The translations under genes and the position numbers were made by a program. The notes under the pieces were generated by a model. The model was not told where the DNA came from, searched no databases, and worked only from the letters and a program-made list of their open reading frames with translations. A stretch of DNA of 64,000 nt from the NCBI GenBank assembly GCA_028023455.1, contig JAQFVV010012404.1:15735000-15798999 (forward strand), written 5' to 3'. This DNA is from Epiperipatus broadwayi. Its lineage: Eukaryota > Onychophora > Udeonychophora > Euonychophora > Peripatidae. Each line of letters begins with the position of its first letter. Position 1 is the first letter of the stretch. Shown here in pieces: positions 27,525 through 39,656 of the stretch.

Positions 27525-27821
27525 GGACCCTTCAGTGGTCAACTGTTCGCAGTTCCAGTAGTAGATAACGTGGAGTGCTTTAGACAAAGGGATTCTTGAG
27601 CCATCAAACCAACTGCCATTCTTCACACAACACCTATCGCATGAACGTGTTGAACATCGGAACTGATTTGTTTTATTTGTATGATAAATTCTCATCGACG
27701 ATCTACAAATGCAGGTCTTCTCATTTATTATAACATTTTTTGATTACAGAAATGAAACCGCTTCGAATTCTGTTGATGGCAAATCTTTCAAGCAGATAAT
27801 TTGTTTGCTGAAATGCGCCAT
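27525..27821 (-). pseudogene. ISXO2-like transposase, N-terminal fragment with stop
   Basis: From an ATG at 27821-27819 the frame reads ICLKDLPSTEFEAVSFL, one stop, then SKNVIINEKTCIC and FRCSTRSCDRCCVKNGSWF followed by DGSRIPLSKALHVIYYW. The spaced Cys pairs form the zinc-ribbon region, and GSWFDGSRIPL matches the hallmark 'R.GSFF..S.L.L' tract of ISXO2-like (Merlin/IS1016-type) transposases. Homology ends near 27525. The catalytic DDE portion is absent, so only about 95 codons of a protein usually near 300 remain. It is a dead fragment; a domesticated exon is possible but unsupported. Confidence 0.7.
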
Positions 27822-28240
27822 TTTGTTTGTCTCGAGAAGACGTTATTTGACGTGTAACCATCTCACAATTTGGTTCATTCCTATATTTGGACTACTTTTG
27901 TCACCTTCAAATTTCTCTCTATGACCAATTGAACTTTGTGACAATTTCATTTTAGTCAAACTGCATGATATCCATCTACCAGAAAAAAAAAAAAAAAATT
28001 TCAGAGTCAAAACTTTAAAACAGTTGACATCTCCACACCCTCACATAAGACAGGAGAAATAGTTTATTTGTGAGAATTTGCATAAACTGACTCGCGAAGC
28101 ACAAAACAGGTCGTAATATTTATGTGCAATGTCTAATACAACAGGATGTATTAAACATAACATATGTCCTGCTGGGCCGCTTAAATGGCATTATTATGTA
28201 ATTTTACACATAAATAACACCCTCAAGCGGCATGCACATT
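27525..28240 (-). mobile_element. Merlin-like (ISXO2-type) DNA transposon W4, truncated
   Basis: The upstream terminus lies near 28240 and the transposase start is at 27821, both on the minus strand. The terminus (a GCCGCTTGAGGGTGTTATTT type in reverse complement) and the CGCGAAGCA...TCGTAATATTTATGTGC tract near 28095-28125 match the element at 57196-58270. The sequence just before the transposase ATG (..GACAAACAAA ATGGC) matches the leaders of the elements at 39657-41164 and 57196-58270. The 3' part and the second terminus are missing. Confidence 0.55.
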
Positions 28241-28289
28241 TGAAGGTTTAATACCCATTAAATATTGTGATAATTTATAGTTGTTTATA

Positions 28290-28785
28290 ATTAATTTTTC
28301 CAATATAAAAATCAGCCTCTTTCACTATTTAATTTTATCACATGATCATCATTTCCTATGCTTGTACAAACTGTTAAAACAATAACAAGCTCTATACAAT
28401 AGGGCTACCTAATGCAAGCCATAGTAATAATCAATGGATTTTGGTCATGTAGCTTTATATAACTACATCATTAAAAAGTTGCTGCTGTAGAGTTGTATTA
28501 GAGCTGAAGATCTAGGTGCAGTGCTCTCAGATCCAAGACTCTCCTCACTGATGAAGCTGCAAGCTAGAACTAGTCTGGGATATTGGATGAGTAGGCACTA
28601 GATAGGGATTTTATGCACAAACCTAGCATCCATTCATTATTACCATGGCTTACCCTAGGTGGCATTACTGTTTTGGCAGCCTGTATAAGCACAAGAAATG
28701 GTGTATTTTGTGATGTCTTAATGGTTTAATACAATTCTGCCATTAAGATGATCATGACTTTGGTTATTAAAAATTCAGACTCCAA
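28290..28785. repeat. Inverted-repeat MITE family Y, copy 1
   Basis: The left arm contains CCTATGCTTGTACAAACTGTT. The right arm contains its complement (CTGTATAAGCACAAGAAATGG, then GATGTCTTAATGGTTTAAT). The centre carries the family's TCTAGGTGCAGTGCTCTCAG tract (about 28511-28530). The same arms and centre recur at 46095-46550 and 45745-46900. Non-coding. Confidence 0.6.
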
Positions 28786-31011
28786 AATATATTATAACGA
28801 TCCAAACGAAGTGGGAGATCGCATCGCACCGCACTACCAAAGGGCGCCATCTAGGCATTTGAGCCTAGAAAAATTTATAAAGTAGGCAGATACGCGCTGT
28901 TAGGATTCCACTTTATTTACATATTTAGATCGTTAGCCCATTGTCACTAGCTCAGTGGAGACGCAGAGATAATAAAATATATAACCTTAGATATAAATAT
29001 AAAAAAATAATAAAAGCCACTGCCAGAAATTAACACAGAAAAATATTTATTTACGCACATATAAAATCATTCTAAATTCGAGGAATAAGTTTAACATTTA
29101 GATTTTTATCTTAATTTTTAATTTTACATTTAAAATAGCTTGCTATAATGTTTAATATTTTTTTTTAGAGGGTCGGGTATGAATAGGCTACATAGATCTG
29201 TATTTGAAAAGACAATATTCTTCCCTTATTTAACCCTAGGCTAAAAGTTCAAAGTCAAACTGAAGCCAGTCATCCGATACATTTATGTATTCAATGTAGC
29301 ATGAAAATACAACGGCACTAAATAGACTATACTGTCAGGAATGCACATCTGAACAGTATAATGAGAAGACATTGTTGCTCTCCACCACCAGGAATGCTAC
29401 TTCTGATGGTGAGTAGAACAATAAACATAAAACTCCATAGGAATGGATTGCGTCTTGCGTCTTACTATCCAATTCCATAGGCAACAGAGGGTGTGCGGCG
29501 TATATATGTAATCCTGCACGTGGCGGATCTCCTGCTACATTTACTACCTACACAAATATATTGAAACCATTGAGCCAATTCAACCACGAAACAAATAACC
29601 TAAGATTACCCTCCCCTAATATAACTTTACAAATCTATACAGCCATTCATGCCCGACTTAAATTTAACATTGAAATACGTTCGCACAGATTTGTTTAAAA
29701 ATGTTGGGTATAGATCGATTACATAGATTCCACGGTCAAAAACATTTCAAAATAAACATAAACGATCAAAATACAAAATTATTGATACCGACAATCGCAG
29801 AGGGAAACTTATAAGTAACCCAATAGTATTCACCATAAGATACTTGTGTTGTCACCAATAACTTAAAAGACATCCGAATAAATACATTTTAGATACTCAC
29901 CGTAAGGTATCATTATTTATCGAATGTCTATATATTTTGATCAAATATGAAAACCAAAACCTAATTAACCGCAAACGAATCCATGCAAGCGTCTATAGAC
30001 AACTTAAATGTAATGCATTTAATAATTTCTACAATAAAATATTACTACACATAAAAAATATTAAAAGGGAAATGATTCTTTTAACAATCGGGAAAGATAT
30101 AAAATTAACCATTATTAATTTGATTTAAAACTTACAAAAAGTCAGATAAGAGTCCATTTTAAATAAGTCGGCTTGTTTATTAATTTGTTCAACTTGACGA
30201 AAGTTCTTGATTGATTTTAAGAATTGTTCCTTTCCTATAGCTTACGGTAGCAGAACTCCCGGTTCCTGGTGTCAATGTCCACGGAGTCTTTAATTGAAAG
30301 ATTGATCTAATGTTCAGGAGGTGGCATTTGCTGGTTCATGGTATCAGTCATTTCATTTCTGAGATAAGTGGGAGAGAACGATAAAGTGCGTCTTTATCGC
30401 TCGTCTCCCCAACCAAGTTGAAAAAAGCCCTTCAACTCAATATTTTTTTCTTTTTATATCATCCACAAGGATTCACTGAACAAAACGTCACTAATCTGTT
30501 TTTTCGTTATGGTCCGGGCCAAGGCTTAGTGCTTCCATTTGTCAAGCTAAAATCTCTTTTCTCTCTTATCTAACTTTCCATCTGACTTTTTAATTAAACA
30601 GCTTTTAGATAATTAATAAACAATCATTTCCTTTTATAGATTACAGGAATTAATTAATACCTGCTTTTATTTTAACTTACGTTATTTTTTTTATTAAAAT
30701 ATTTTTATATTTCAATCTTGTATTTTTTTATTTAAAAAAAATACATTCAAATACTTTTTTTTTTTTTGTTTATGAAAAAAAATATTTTTAAAGTTTAACA
30801 TCTGTGCGAATGTATACACGTTTAACAATGTTTTAATTTTAGCGTTTAGTTTTTTCCTTTTATTTGCGAACTTTTAAGTTTTTATTTTAAATTAATGTAA
30901 CGACATATTTATATATCGTTACAATATAGATACTGGATTGGTTTCAGATCTGTATAACTATACATTCGAATTATCTTGGATTGAAAACATTATTGTGTTT
31001 TCATTTCAGGT
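28786..31011. other. Nmnat intron 1, unidentified GC-richer pieces
   Basis: Pieces with balanced composition at 28800-28960, 29300-29560 and 30240-30560 interrupt A+T-rich DNA and are probably old repeats of unknown type. No open frame or conserved domain is seen. A strong hairpin at 30370-30409 is listed separately. Confidence 0.35.
30370..30409. other. Stable short hairpin
   Basis: GGGAGA (30370-30375) pairs with the TCTCCC within 30404-30409, and CGATAAAG (30379-30386) pairs perfectly with CTTTATCG (30392-30399) around the loop TGCGT. Arms of this quality are unusual in the surrounding random-looking DNA. Function unknown; possibly a repeat terminus or a structured transcript. Confidence 0.5.
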
Positions 31012-31510
31012 CTTTGACAATCTCTTGGAATCCAGTTTAGGATTTCAATTGTCCATCAATATATTATCATCTCTTCTAGGATTATGTCCAGCCCAACTCC
31101 ACTTATCTTTTAATTCTTTCACAAATATCAGTTTACCACTTGTTTTTTCTCTTACCTATATAGTCTTTTACAATCTCTTGGAATCCAGTTTAAGATTTCA
31201 ATTTGTCCATCTATTATCATCTCTTCTAGCATTATATCCAGCCCAACTCAACTTCAGTCTTTTAATTCTTTCATCAATGTCAGTAACACTTGTTTGTTCT
31301 CTTACGTATATATTGTGTTTTCGATCGCTTATTGTTACTCCTAACATACATCTCTCCATACTCCTTTGAGTGGTCTGAAGTCTCTGTATTGCTCTTCTAT
31401 TAAGTGTCCAAGTCTCAAATCCATAAGTAAGAACTGGTAAAACACATATATTAAAAACCTTCCTTTTCAAACACATAGGCATATTTTCTTTTAGTATTAA
31501 GTTATTTTTA
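31012..31510 (-). mobile_element. RTE 3' fragment with internal duplication
   Basis: The minus strand encodes PMCLKRKVFNICVLPVLTYG, ETWTLNRRAIQRLQTTQRSM and VREQTSVTDIDERIKRLKLS, the C-terminal part of the RTE protein. The 3' end is present twice: about 31164-31310 and 31012-31160 are diverged copies of the same ~150-base segment. The 5' truncation is near 31510, just before a GT/AT microsatellite. Confidence 0.85.
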
Positions 31511-33583
31511 TCAAAAGCATGTGTGTATATATATTATAACGGAATGAAAATCATCTAGATTGGGAAAAAGAAAATAATCTAGTATCTATGCTCCACATTG
31601 AGCAGCCATTTGTAATGGAATGAAAATATCTAGATCATTTAGAACCAAAAATGTAAAGAATCTATATAATGCCATGCCCATAATGGAATATGAAATCAAT
31701 CTAGACAAAATCTATTTTCTTATTACTCTCATTGGAGCAGTCATTCACAATGGATCAATAATTTTAGATCCATTATCAATAACTAAGTAAGCAATTTTAT
31801 ACCCCAATAGTACAAACCAATCTGCAACTAATCTTAATTGTATAGCATGATATGTGTGTGTTTATATCTCTAGTGAGTGAATAGAAATCTTATAGAAATA
31901 TTTTAATTTTTAAAATAAACACCCAATACACACACATACCCGCATATTGTATATAACATACACTTTTATATCTATAATCTTAGAAAATAATAAGAGAGAA
32001 ATAAGTAGAGAAATGTTAGTTGAAATATAAAGATAAGAAATCGGTTTCAAATTATTTATCTCAATTTACATTAATCTAGGTTAATAACTACCTTAAAAAT
32101 CTATCTCTCATGCTGCTAAATTTCCAGCTTTATCAATCTGTACATTTATACTCAACACATATTCAGGTAGGCATATTTATAATCCCTAGGTATGTGTATG
32201 TTACCTCCATTAATAAATCTTCTTTTCAAGCCTTATATTGTACCGGTCGTTGCCCACCACCACCGCAAGTCCAATCGGATTCAAACTCAGCTGAACCAAA
32301 ACTGAATTCAACCCAACTCAACAGCTCAGATAGCAGAAATCGACGGCACCGTGCTATGCGCCAAGAACTAGCTCAACGGTTGGTGAGGACTAGAGACTCC
32401 TGAGTAACACTAATATCTAAGAATTTATATACTTTGAATAATTTTATAAATTGAATCATATGTATGTCGGGTTGCCAACACAGACAGCGAGTATTAACAT
32501 TGAAATAATTATAAAAGAATGATGAACTGAGAAACCAAGTATGTTAGAAAATATTTAATAAGAATAATTTGTTTCGTTTCCATAAAACATAGAATGCATT
32601 AATTACCTCTAGTCTTTAAGAGAATTTACAAATATAATAAGAGTGACGGTCCTTATCATATGCCAACAATTATTACACAACATAGAATTCTATGTCTATG
32701 CCCCCAACGAGAAATATAAAGGCGGATAAAGGTATTCATTAAGAACGGAAATGATTGTTCTAATTTTATTACGGTGGAATGTGAGATTTATTTTCACGTT
32801 CGGAAATCTATTCATGAAGAGCAAAACGTATTTTAGGGCATAACGTTAAAATTGATTTGAAACTTATTGAATTAATAATATATTTGAGAATTTGTTCGAC
32901 TTTAATTTAAATCACTTCATCACGAATTACGAGCATGGAGCGGGTTTTACCGGAACAGAGGTGCAACGGTACTGGCGGCTTACGAGGCAGAGAGTAAAAT
33001 TGAAATATGATCGCTAGTCGATGATTGAAGTCCTATGGCGGCTTGCATCTAACAAGTCTTACGCCCTTTGACTAATGCATACGAAAGGAGGTACTTTCTT
33101 CCTTGAGAAATTTAAATAAGAGAATATGATCACCGACCAGCCTAACGGAGCGGAAGATTGCCCTGCGTCAGCAACGTTCGATGATGATGACTTGATGGTC
33201 ATCGTTGAAAAATAAAACCCAGTAGAATGCTCGACGTGATAACTTGATCAATTAATTAAAGTCAAACGAGCTTTTAACAAACTATTTGAAAGTATTTGTG
33301 AGTTATATTAATTATGCCCTAATCATCGTGCTCTTACTGAATCTTAATACAAATAACAAAAGTTGAATTAGAATCTATTTAACCCTTTATCGGCCCTTTT
33401 GCATTAAAACATTTAACATTATATTTGAGTTAATAAATATTAGTGGAACGAGAAAATAATATATTAACATTTTGTGAATATATAAACCTTTGTGTATTAG
33501 ATAGGAGCTGGGGACATAAAAAAAAACGGAGCTAATAATTGATCATTAGCCAATTATAAAAATAGTAAACGTGATATTTCTTT

Positions 33584-33696
33584 CGACTCGATGATTGATA
33601 GAACTTATAAATTTAGTTCTAATGGGCGAGAATTACTATTTAAAATTAATATATTATTTGCGTGAGGCAAATAGAACAAAGGAGCTCATCGAGTCG
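33584..33696. other. Multibranched inverted-repeat structure
   Basis: An 11-bp perfect outer stem joins CGACTCGATGA (33584-33594) and TCATCGAGTCG (33686-33696). It encloses two perfect hairpins: TAGAACT/AGTTCTA (33599-33605 with 33615-33621) and ATTTGC/GCAAAT (33656-33661 with 33667-33672). This resembles a small structured RNA or a transposon end, but it lacks tRNA boxes. Transcription is unknown. Confidence 0.45.
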
Positions 33697-35224
33697 AGAG
33701 ATTATTGGCATATAATTTTAAATAAACGAACATTAATAAAGCACACAAATATATATATTAACTGAACCGCCAAGTAAGAAGAAAAAAGTTTAAAGACTAG
33801 AGATTAAAGAATTAAGATATAGATTTACAATAGCGTAAATAAAAGGTGTTAGAAAGATTTTTACATTAGAGAATAAAGAGCTCTTAAAAAGGAGTGTAAA
33901 ATAAAGTTCGAACTGGCCAGAGAGTTTAGAGTTCATGAGAAATATATTACCCTTCCGTGCTAGGTTCTTAAGTTACACATCCAAGTCGGTGAAACGTAGG
34001 CACCATTTGGTTGATTATTGGAACAGCATTTTTAGTAGCTTTTCATGATGTTAGCAGTCTGATCGGTCCGGAAAAGATTCAGCAGCACCATTGAAGATTT
34101 CTAGGGACTTCATGGAACCGTAGCCAGATTCCTGATGTTCTAGCCCTCTATCATGATGAATACAATTTAACACGCACAGAGTTCACTGTACTACTTTACA
34201 ACAAAGACTAGCCTCTTTTTTCTCCTGATTTCAGGGCTATATATACTGTCCCGATGCCTTCCGGCTAGCGCTCATTTTATTATCAATGTGTTTTTTTATA
34301 ATTAGTTGTTTTCAAATACATTCCTTCGATAAGGCTTTCAAACTAATTAACTTGAATTCCTTCTCTAATTGAAAATGAATTCTTAAAATCTGAAAATGAT
34401 TTAATTAGAAAAATGAATCTTTATCTTTTTCCAATTCATAAAACTTTACTATTGTTTTTAAGAATTTTAAAGCTTATCGAAGGAATGTAGCTTTTAATTA
34501 ACGAAACTTTACAAATTATTTAAAGGTGAAAAAACAAGTATTCCCGACGCAATGAAACTTTCGAACAATTATATATATTTAATATTTACAAATATATATA
34601 CGCACAATCCACGCAATTTAATATATATAAATTAATGAATATTTTATCATGAATTTATTTAGAGAATTGATCAATTTTAAACTAAACTAATTAATTTTAC
34701 TATGCATTTGAAATAAGTTATTCATTATGGAAATTAGTGTGGATTGAACGTATAAAGCCCCATTGCATCGGAAATTTAAGGTTAATATTAGGGTTTGAAA
34801 TGAATTTACGACTAAATAACATGAAGCTAGGATCGAACTCAGATCCGACTGCTTCAATATATGATAAGAGTAATACATTTCTTATGATACCTGAATTAAT
34901 ACATAATAAAAAACAAACATTTTATCAAAAAAAATGAATATATAAATGCTTACATGTAATGGTAATCAAATAATACACATTATACTAATAAAGTCAAAAT
35001 TTATAATTATTAAAAAACGTTTTCTAATAATTGATTCGTATTTTCAATATTTAGAGAAAGAGAGAGAGAGACAATTGGATTTATTTAAAGGAGAAATGTT
35101 AATAGTCATTGGGAAAGCAAAATTAAAATTGATATTACCAAGTTCTATTAATTTTGATGTAGAGACAGTTTCAATGAGTCCAGTGAATTTTATTTTGAAG
35201 TCAGCTTGTCTAAGATTAACAATT

Positions 35225-35960
35225 TGAACTCGGCCACATACCAGTGTTCAACACGCATAAATTTATTAATTACAGCAGTTTATTGGAAAAGTTCTATTTC
35301 GGCTTGAGCTTGCAATTCTTCTGCTTTACTGCGATAATGATGATGAGGTGACATAAATTGTTTCGTTAGGGACCATTTTAGCACTGGGATGATTATTTCT
35401 ATAGACAAATGGATATTTCTGCTTTTCATATAAATGTCAGCTTCTTTGCTTTGTGTTTTTATTTGAATTCAGCAACGGCATAGGTGAAACAATAACAGGA
35501 TTCGAAGTCTTCTTTGGACTTTGGACATCAGCCACAAGATGCTATTTGTTATTTCTATTTTAGATTTTAACTCTTCCAAATGTGCATAGAGGTCCTTGGG
35601 TAGCCAAAAAGGCACTTCAAACAAAATATCTTTTCTACCCCTCCATTATTTGTAGAATAAAATGGTGTGGCTTCTAAGAGGCAATAAGACTTACTCTTTC
35701 TTGCTGTCTTATTTTTCAGACTATATATATGTTCTGGTCTTTTGATGACATTACACACATTATTGAAACACCAAGCTATCTATAAATTATACTTTATCAG
35801 TGCAGCTTTGGTTCAAACGATCTGCTGTCTCTCTGTAATTTTAATAGCTTATTAATGAGTCATTGTTCTCATTCCCCCAAATTTCACACATTGAAGTTAA
35901 GTTAAAATTGACTCCATATTTATCTCTCAACCTGGACATTCCTTTCTTAACCCTTTCAAA
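35225..35960 (-). other. Unrecognised coding-like relic
   Basis: On the minus strand several open segments with mixed composition follow one another, separated by stops and frame changes. They include DILFEVPFWLPKDLYAHLEE, LKSKIEITNSILWLMSKVQR, YRSKAEELQAQAEIELFQ and, upstream, MSRLRDKYGVNFNLTSMCEI. The heptad-like Leu/Glu pattern suggests helical protein. I do not recognise the family; a decayed transposon gene or retrocopy is likely. Confidence 0.3.
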
Positions 35961-38371
35961 TAAAATAAGAAAAATTGAACTTAAATAATATATAAGAAGA
36001 AAAATAACTTTTTACATAGAAAATACAAAATTATTGATAATTAAATAACTGTAAATATAATTGGTTGGTTATTTCAGTTTTATTAAGATTGATTATTATA
36101 TTAAGTATTTATCAATAACAACATTGTGGACAAATAATTATTTTTATATTGGATATTTGGCCATTGTATATATTTCAAAATACAAAATTATTTAAATAAA
36201 ACTCTTTTTTAATATATTTGTAAATATTTAAAATTTTAATGCTTGTACATACACACACCCATATACATATCTACTCAGACCTGTAAAAACCTGCTTATCA
36301 AAAATAATCTAAACTATTTGAAAGTTACAGATTATTAATATTATTAGTATTAAAGTCATAGAATAAATTAGTAATGATAAAATATTAAAATATTGTTAAC
36401 AAAGAAAGAACATTATAATTCATTAGATATACATTAAATATAGAAAGTTAATGAATAGACTCAGAAAAATAATATCCTATGGAGTTTATGTCTACAGACA
36501 ACTATTTAGATGTGCTTTAAAATTTGTTCTTAAATATAACTATCAAACTATTTAAAGACATATATATTGTCCTCTTTCACTAATAAAATTAGTTGAATAG
36601 AGAAAAAAAATATTTCTCCCACTTTGCGATTTGTAATGTAGGGTTTGAAATCAATACCGTACAATATATATATATCTTATTTGGATCCACTTATCATTTA
36701 CATATGTCTGACTACAATTTAAACAATATTCCTACATTTATTGTTTTATTGTCCACCCATTTAATAATTAATGGGCATGTAATATTTGTTCTAAATAAGT
36801 TAGAATCAGATATAATAAAGGTTTTTTTGTATGTTTTATTGGATATTTTATATCTTTCATTTATTATTATTAATTAATTAATGAAATTAATAATCATTAG
36901 TTTTTTATTATAATAAATTTATTTAAGTATTAAACTGAGTATTTAATCTATTTTACTTTTGTAAATATATTCAGTAACCTTTTTTTATCAAGTAGCTCGT
37001 ATCAGTCAGTTATATAATTCTTAGAATTATATGGATGGTGTCTGGTATTACAGTTATAAAATAATGACTATAACATTGCTAAGAGTTGTTTTAAAATCCA
37101 TGATTTCTTAACATTATAAATGTTTATATTATTTATGGTCATTCCTTAATGATCTCAGGATATTTATTATATATCTTAGTATATAAAAATGCCTTCAAAT
37201 GTAGTGCATCTTTTACCTTCAGTTTTCACTTGACAGTCCAATATAAGCCATCCTAATTATATGCTCTGATGATATTGATTATTTGACTTTATTTGGTTTC
37301 TGGTAATAGTGCAAGTTGAAAGTCAATCTCTTACAAGTATTTACATATCATTGTTAAACCAATTTTATCCTTAATTTTTAATAATTCATATGTTTTATAA
37401 TTAGTATATTATGGAAATTGCTATCTTTGTGTATTTTTTTTGAATATAGTATTAATTGACTTTAAAATATTTGAAAATTAGAAATTTTGGAATTCAGGGG
37501 TTTCAGAATAATGGTATTGTATTTTATATATTTGTTATAAAGATAAATTTATCATGTAATCATCAAAAATGTTATAATGTAAAATAATTCAGATCATTTG
37601 TCAAGAGTATATAATTTTGCTGTCTCCTCTAATTTTCTGAATTTCCATGGTTTATTAAATTGAGAGTGAATCTGCCATTAGTATGTATTGATTTGAGTCA
37701 GAAATAGATAATAATGAGTTAATTTTGGTCCCAAAATATGCTTTTGAATACAGTTAATGCCAGTTGATTAATATAATTTAATGTTTCTAAATCCTAAAAA
37801 TATAAAATAAATGAAGCTCAGAAAGAAATGGATTTTTTTTTTTTAATTAAATACATTCAAATTTATAAAAAGGAAATGTGCTAATAGTATATAATCTGAG
37901 AAGATAGGAAAGTGTTCCATAAACTTTAAATATATAGATACAGATGCTTTGTTATGTCTCAAATATATATGTAGACAAAAAGGTGAATGCAGCTAAAATC
38001 TACTTTTAAATTAACTTAGAAAATTTTTTTTTTTTATTAAAGGTGTGTTATAAAAGTGCAATCATTTTTGTATAAATGCATACACACGAATATATAAAAT
38101 ATTTCTTTTATTTAGTAAAGGAATGTAATATTTTTTATAAAAAAAATGATAGAAAATTTTTTTTATGTATAAGATTATTTTTAATATTGTATAACAATGC
38201 TTTAATCTAAAGTTAAACATTGTCTAGATAAGTCATGTAATCAAATTAACAAGAATTTCTTGATTTAAAAAAACCTGGGTTATCTAAAAATAAATAATAT
38301 AAAAACTCTGTCAGATAATGAAAATTATTCTACACTAATAAAGCGTGATAAACAGAGCACAAAAACATTAA

Positions 38372-39135
38372 TTATAAACAACAATTAACCAGGCGCTTTC
38401 GGTGCTGTATACCAGAATCATGGCGACATACTGGAACTGAATGGTTAATATTCCAGTGCATGCTAGTGTTACACTGATTAATAACGTTTTTAGACTTTGC
38501 AATAAACCAAGCCTCTTTCAACTTCCTTTTCCGATCATTTGATTCATTGCAAACAATAGTAATATTTTGAGGATAAAACTCGTGACCACAATTACTTTCA
38601 TGATTTGAAAAAACAGAATTAACCTGCAAATCACTTTTAGATTTTTTGTACTGATAAATATGTTGTTGCAATCACATTAAAACATTCGCCTTTGTTTCCC
38701 CAAAATAAATAGCATTACGAACAATTTTTTTGCAAGTAATGGAATAAACCACTTCATACTTATTTATTTTTTCCACATTATCCTTTGGATTGTTTATTAA
38801 TCTATTCAAGCACAAAGGGGAATGGAATCCTACATTATAATCTTCACTGATAATATTTTTTTATTTTTTACTTATAGGTGGCACATAAGCTAAAGAAAAC
38901 CACTTTTTGACCGTTTTATTATTTACATCCACTTTATGTTTAAACTTTAAATTCTGATAAAACAAACACAATTGTCTATTTAATATAGTTTTTTTTGTAT
39001 CCCACCCCTATCAAATTATCCATATATTTATCAATATTATTTTTCCTATCTGCTTCAAATTTACAAAGATGCAAATTGCGATACAAAAAACATTTAAATC
39101 CAGCCAGTTTATAATTTAAATGAACATTCTATGAC
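38372..39135 (-). mobile_element. Penelope-like retroelement, 3' fragment
   Basis: The minus strand reads, in order with frame breaks: NYKLAGFKCFLYRNLHLCKF (end of the reverse transcriptase), KWFSLAYVPPISKK, YNVGFHSPLCLNRLINN, VVYSITCKKIVRNAIYFGET (linker into a GIY-YIG-type nuclease, with YFGET in place of YIGET), then SVFSNHESNCGHEF and KRKLKEAWFIAKSKNVINQ. The last segment carries the conserved nuclease Glu region (KEAWFI). This is the C-terminal half of a Penelope-like protein. The 5' part is missing, and the stops and frameshifts make it inactive. Confidence 0.75.
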
Positions 39136-39656
39136 GAATGTAATGTATGAATTAGTGTAAATAATCATATGAGTAATGACTTAATTATGGCTCATCCTCT
39201 TCAGCTAAATATCTATACTGACCACTAATGGATGTTTCACTGAGTCACTTATTGGCTTTCTACTCTTTGTAAATACAAGCTTATAAAAGTAATTTCACGT
39301 TATATGTGACTTGTTTTTTTAATTATTGGAAAAAAAAAATTTTAATATTTTTGTGTCTTGAAAAATTATCAAGGTTCAACCAGTTGAATTCAAATTTTAT
39401 GGCAGTTATACTGACTACTATAATTATTTGGCTGTTCTATTTTGATTTTGTGATTTTTTTTTTATTATTTTATCCACATATTGTCAAGCCATTTATAAAG
39501 TACAAATAAATAAATATTGACTTTTTCTAATTAATAACCTTGTTACACTAGAATATTTAATAATAAAAAAAAAAAGTAGTGTCATTTGCATATAAAAATT
39601 TTATCAGACTTAGACTTGGCAGTTAATGCTTACAATTATATCTTGCTACTAAAATT
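39136..39656. other. A+T-rich intron DNA, nothing recognised
   Basis: Between the Penelope fragment and the next transposon terminus there is only A+T-rich sequence. The 67-codon frame at 39306-39509 is hydrophobic by composition. Confidence 0.4.

Larger units (their letters stand above)
31511..38371. other. Nmnat intron 1, long unassigned stretch
   Basis: Mostly A+T-rich. 31530-31800 has repeated AATGGAATGAAAAT/ATCTAGA words. 32240-32400, 32930-33240 and 33950-34270 are GC-richer and probably repeat-derived. A (GA)n run lies near 35056-35070 and AT microsatellites are frequent. Open frames such as 32110-32403, 34946-35227 and 36593-36877 show no recognisable domain. From about 35970 to 38370 nothing is seen apart from A+T-rich sequence. 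Confidence 0.4.

Noticed and set aside
30938-31369. 143-codon plus-strand open frame
   Set aside because: It is the antisense shadow of the RTE 3' fragment, which reads correctly on the minus strand.
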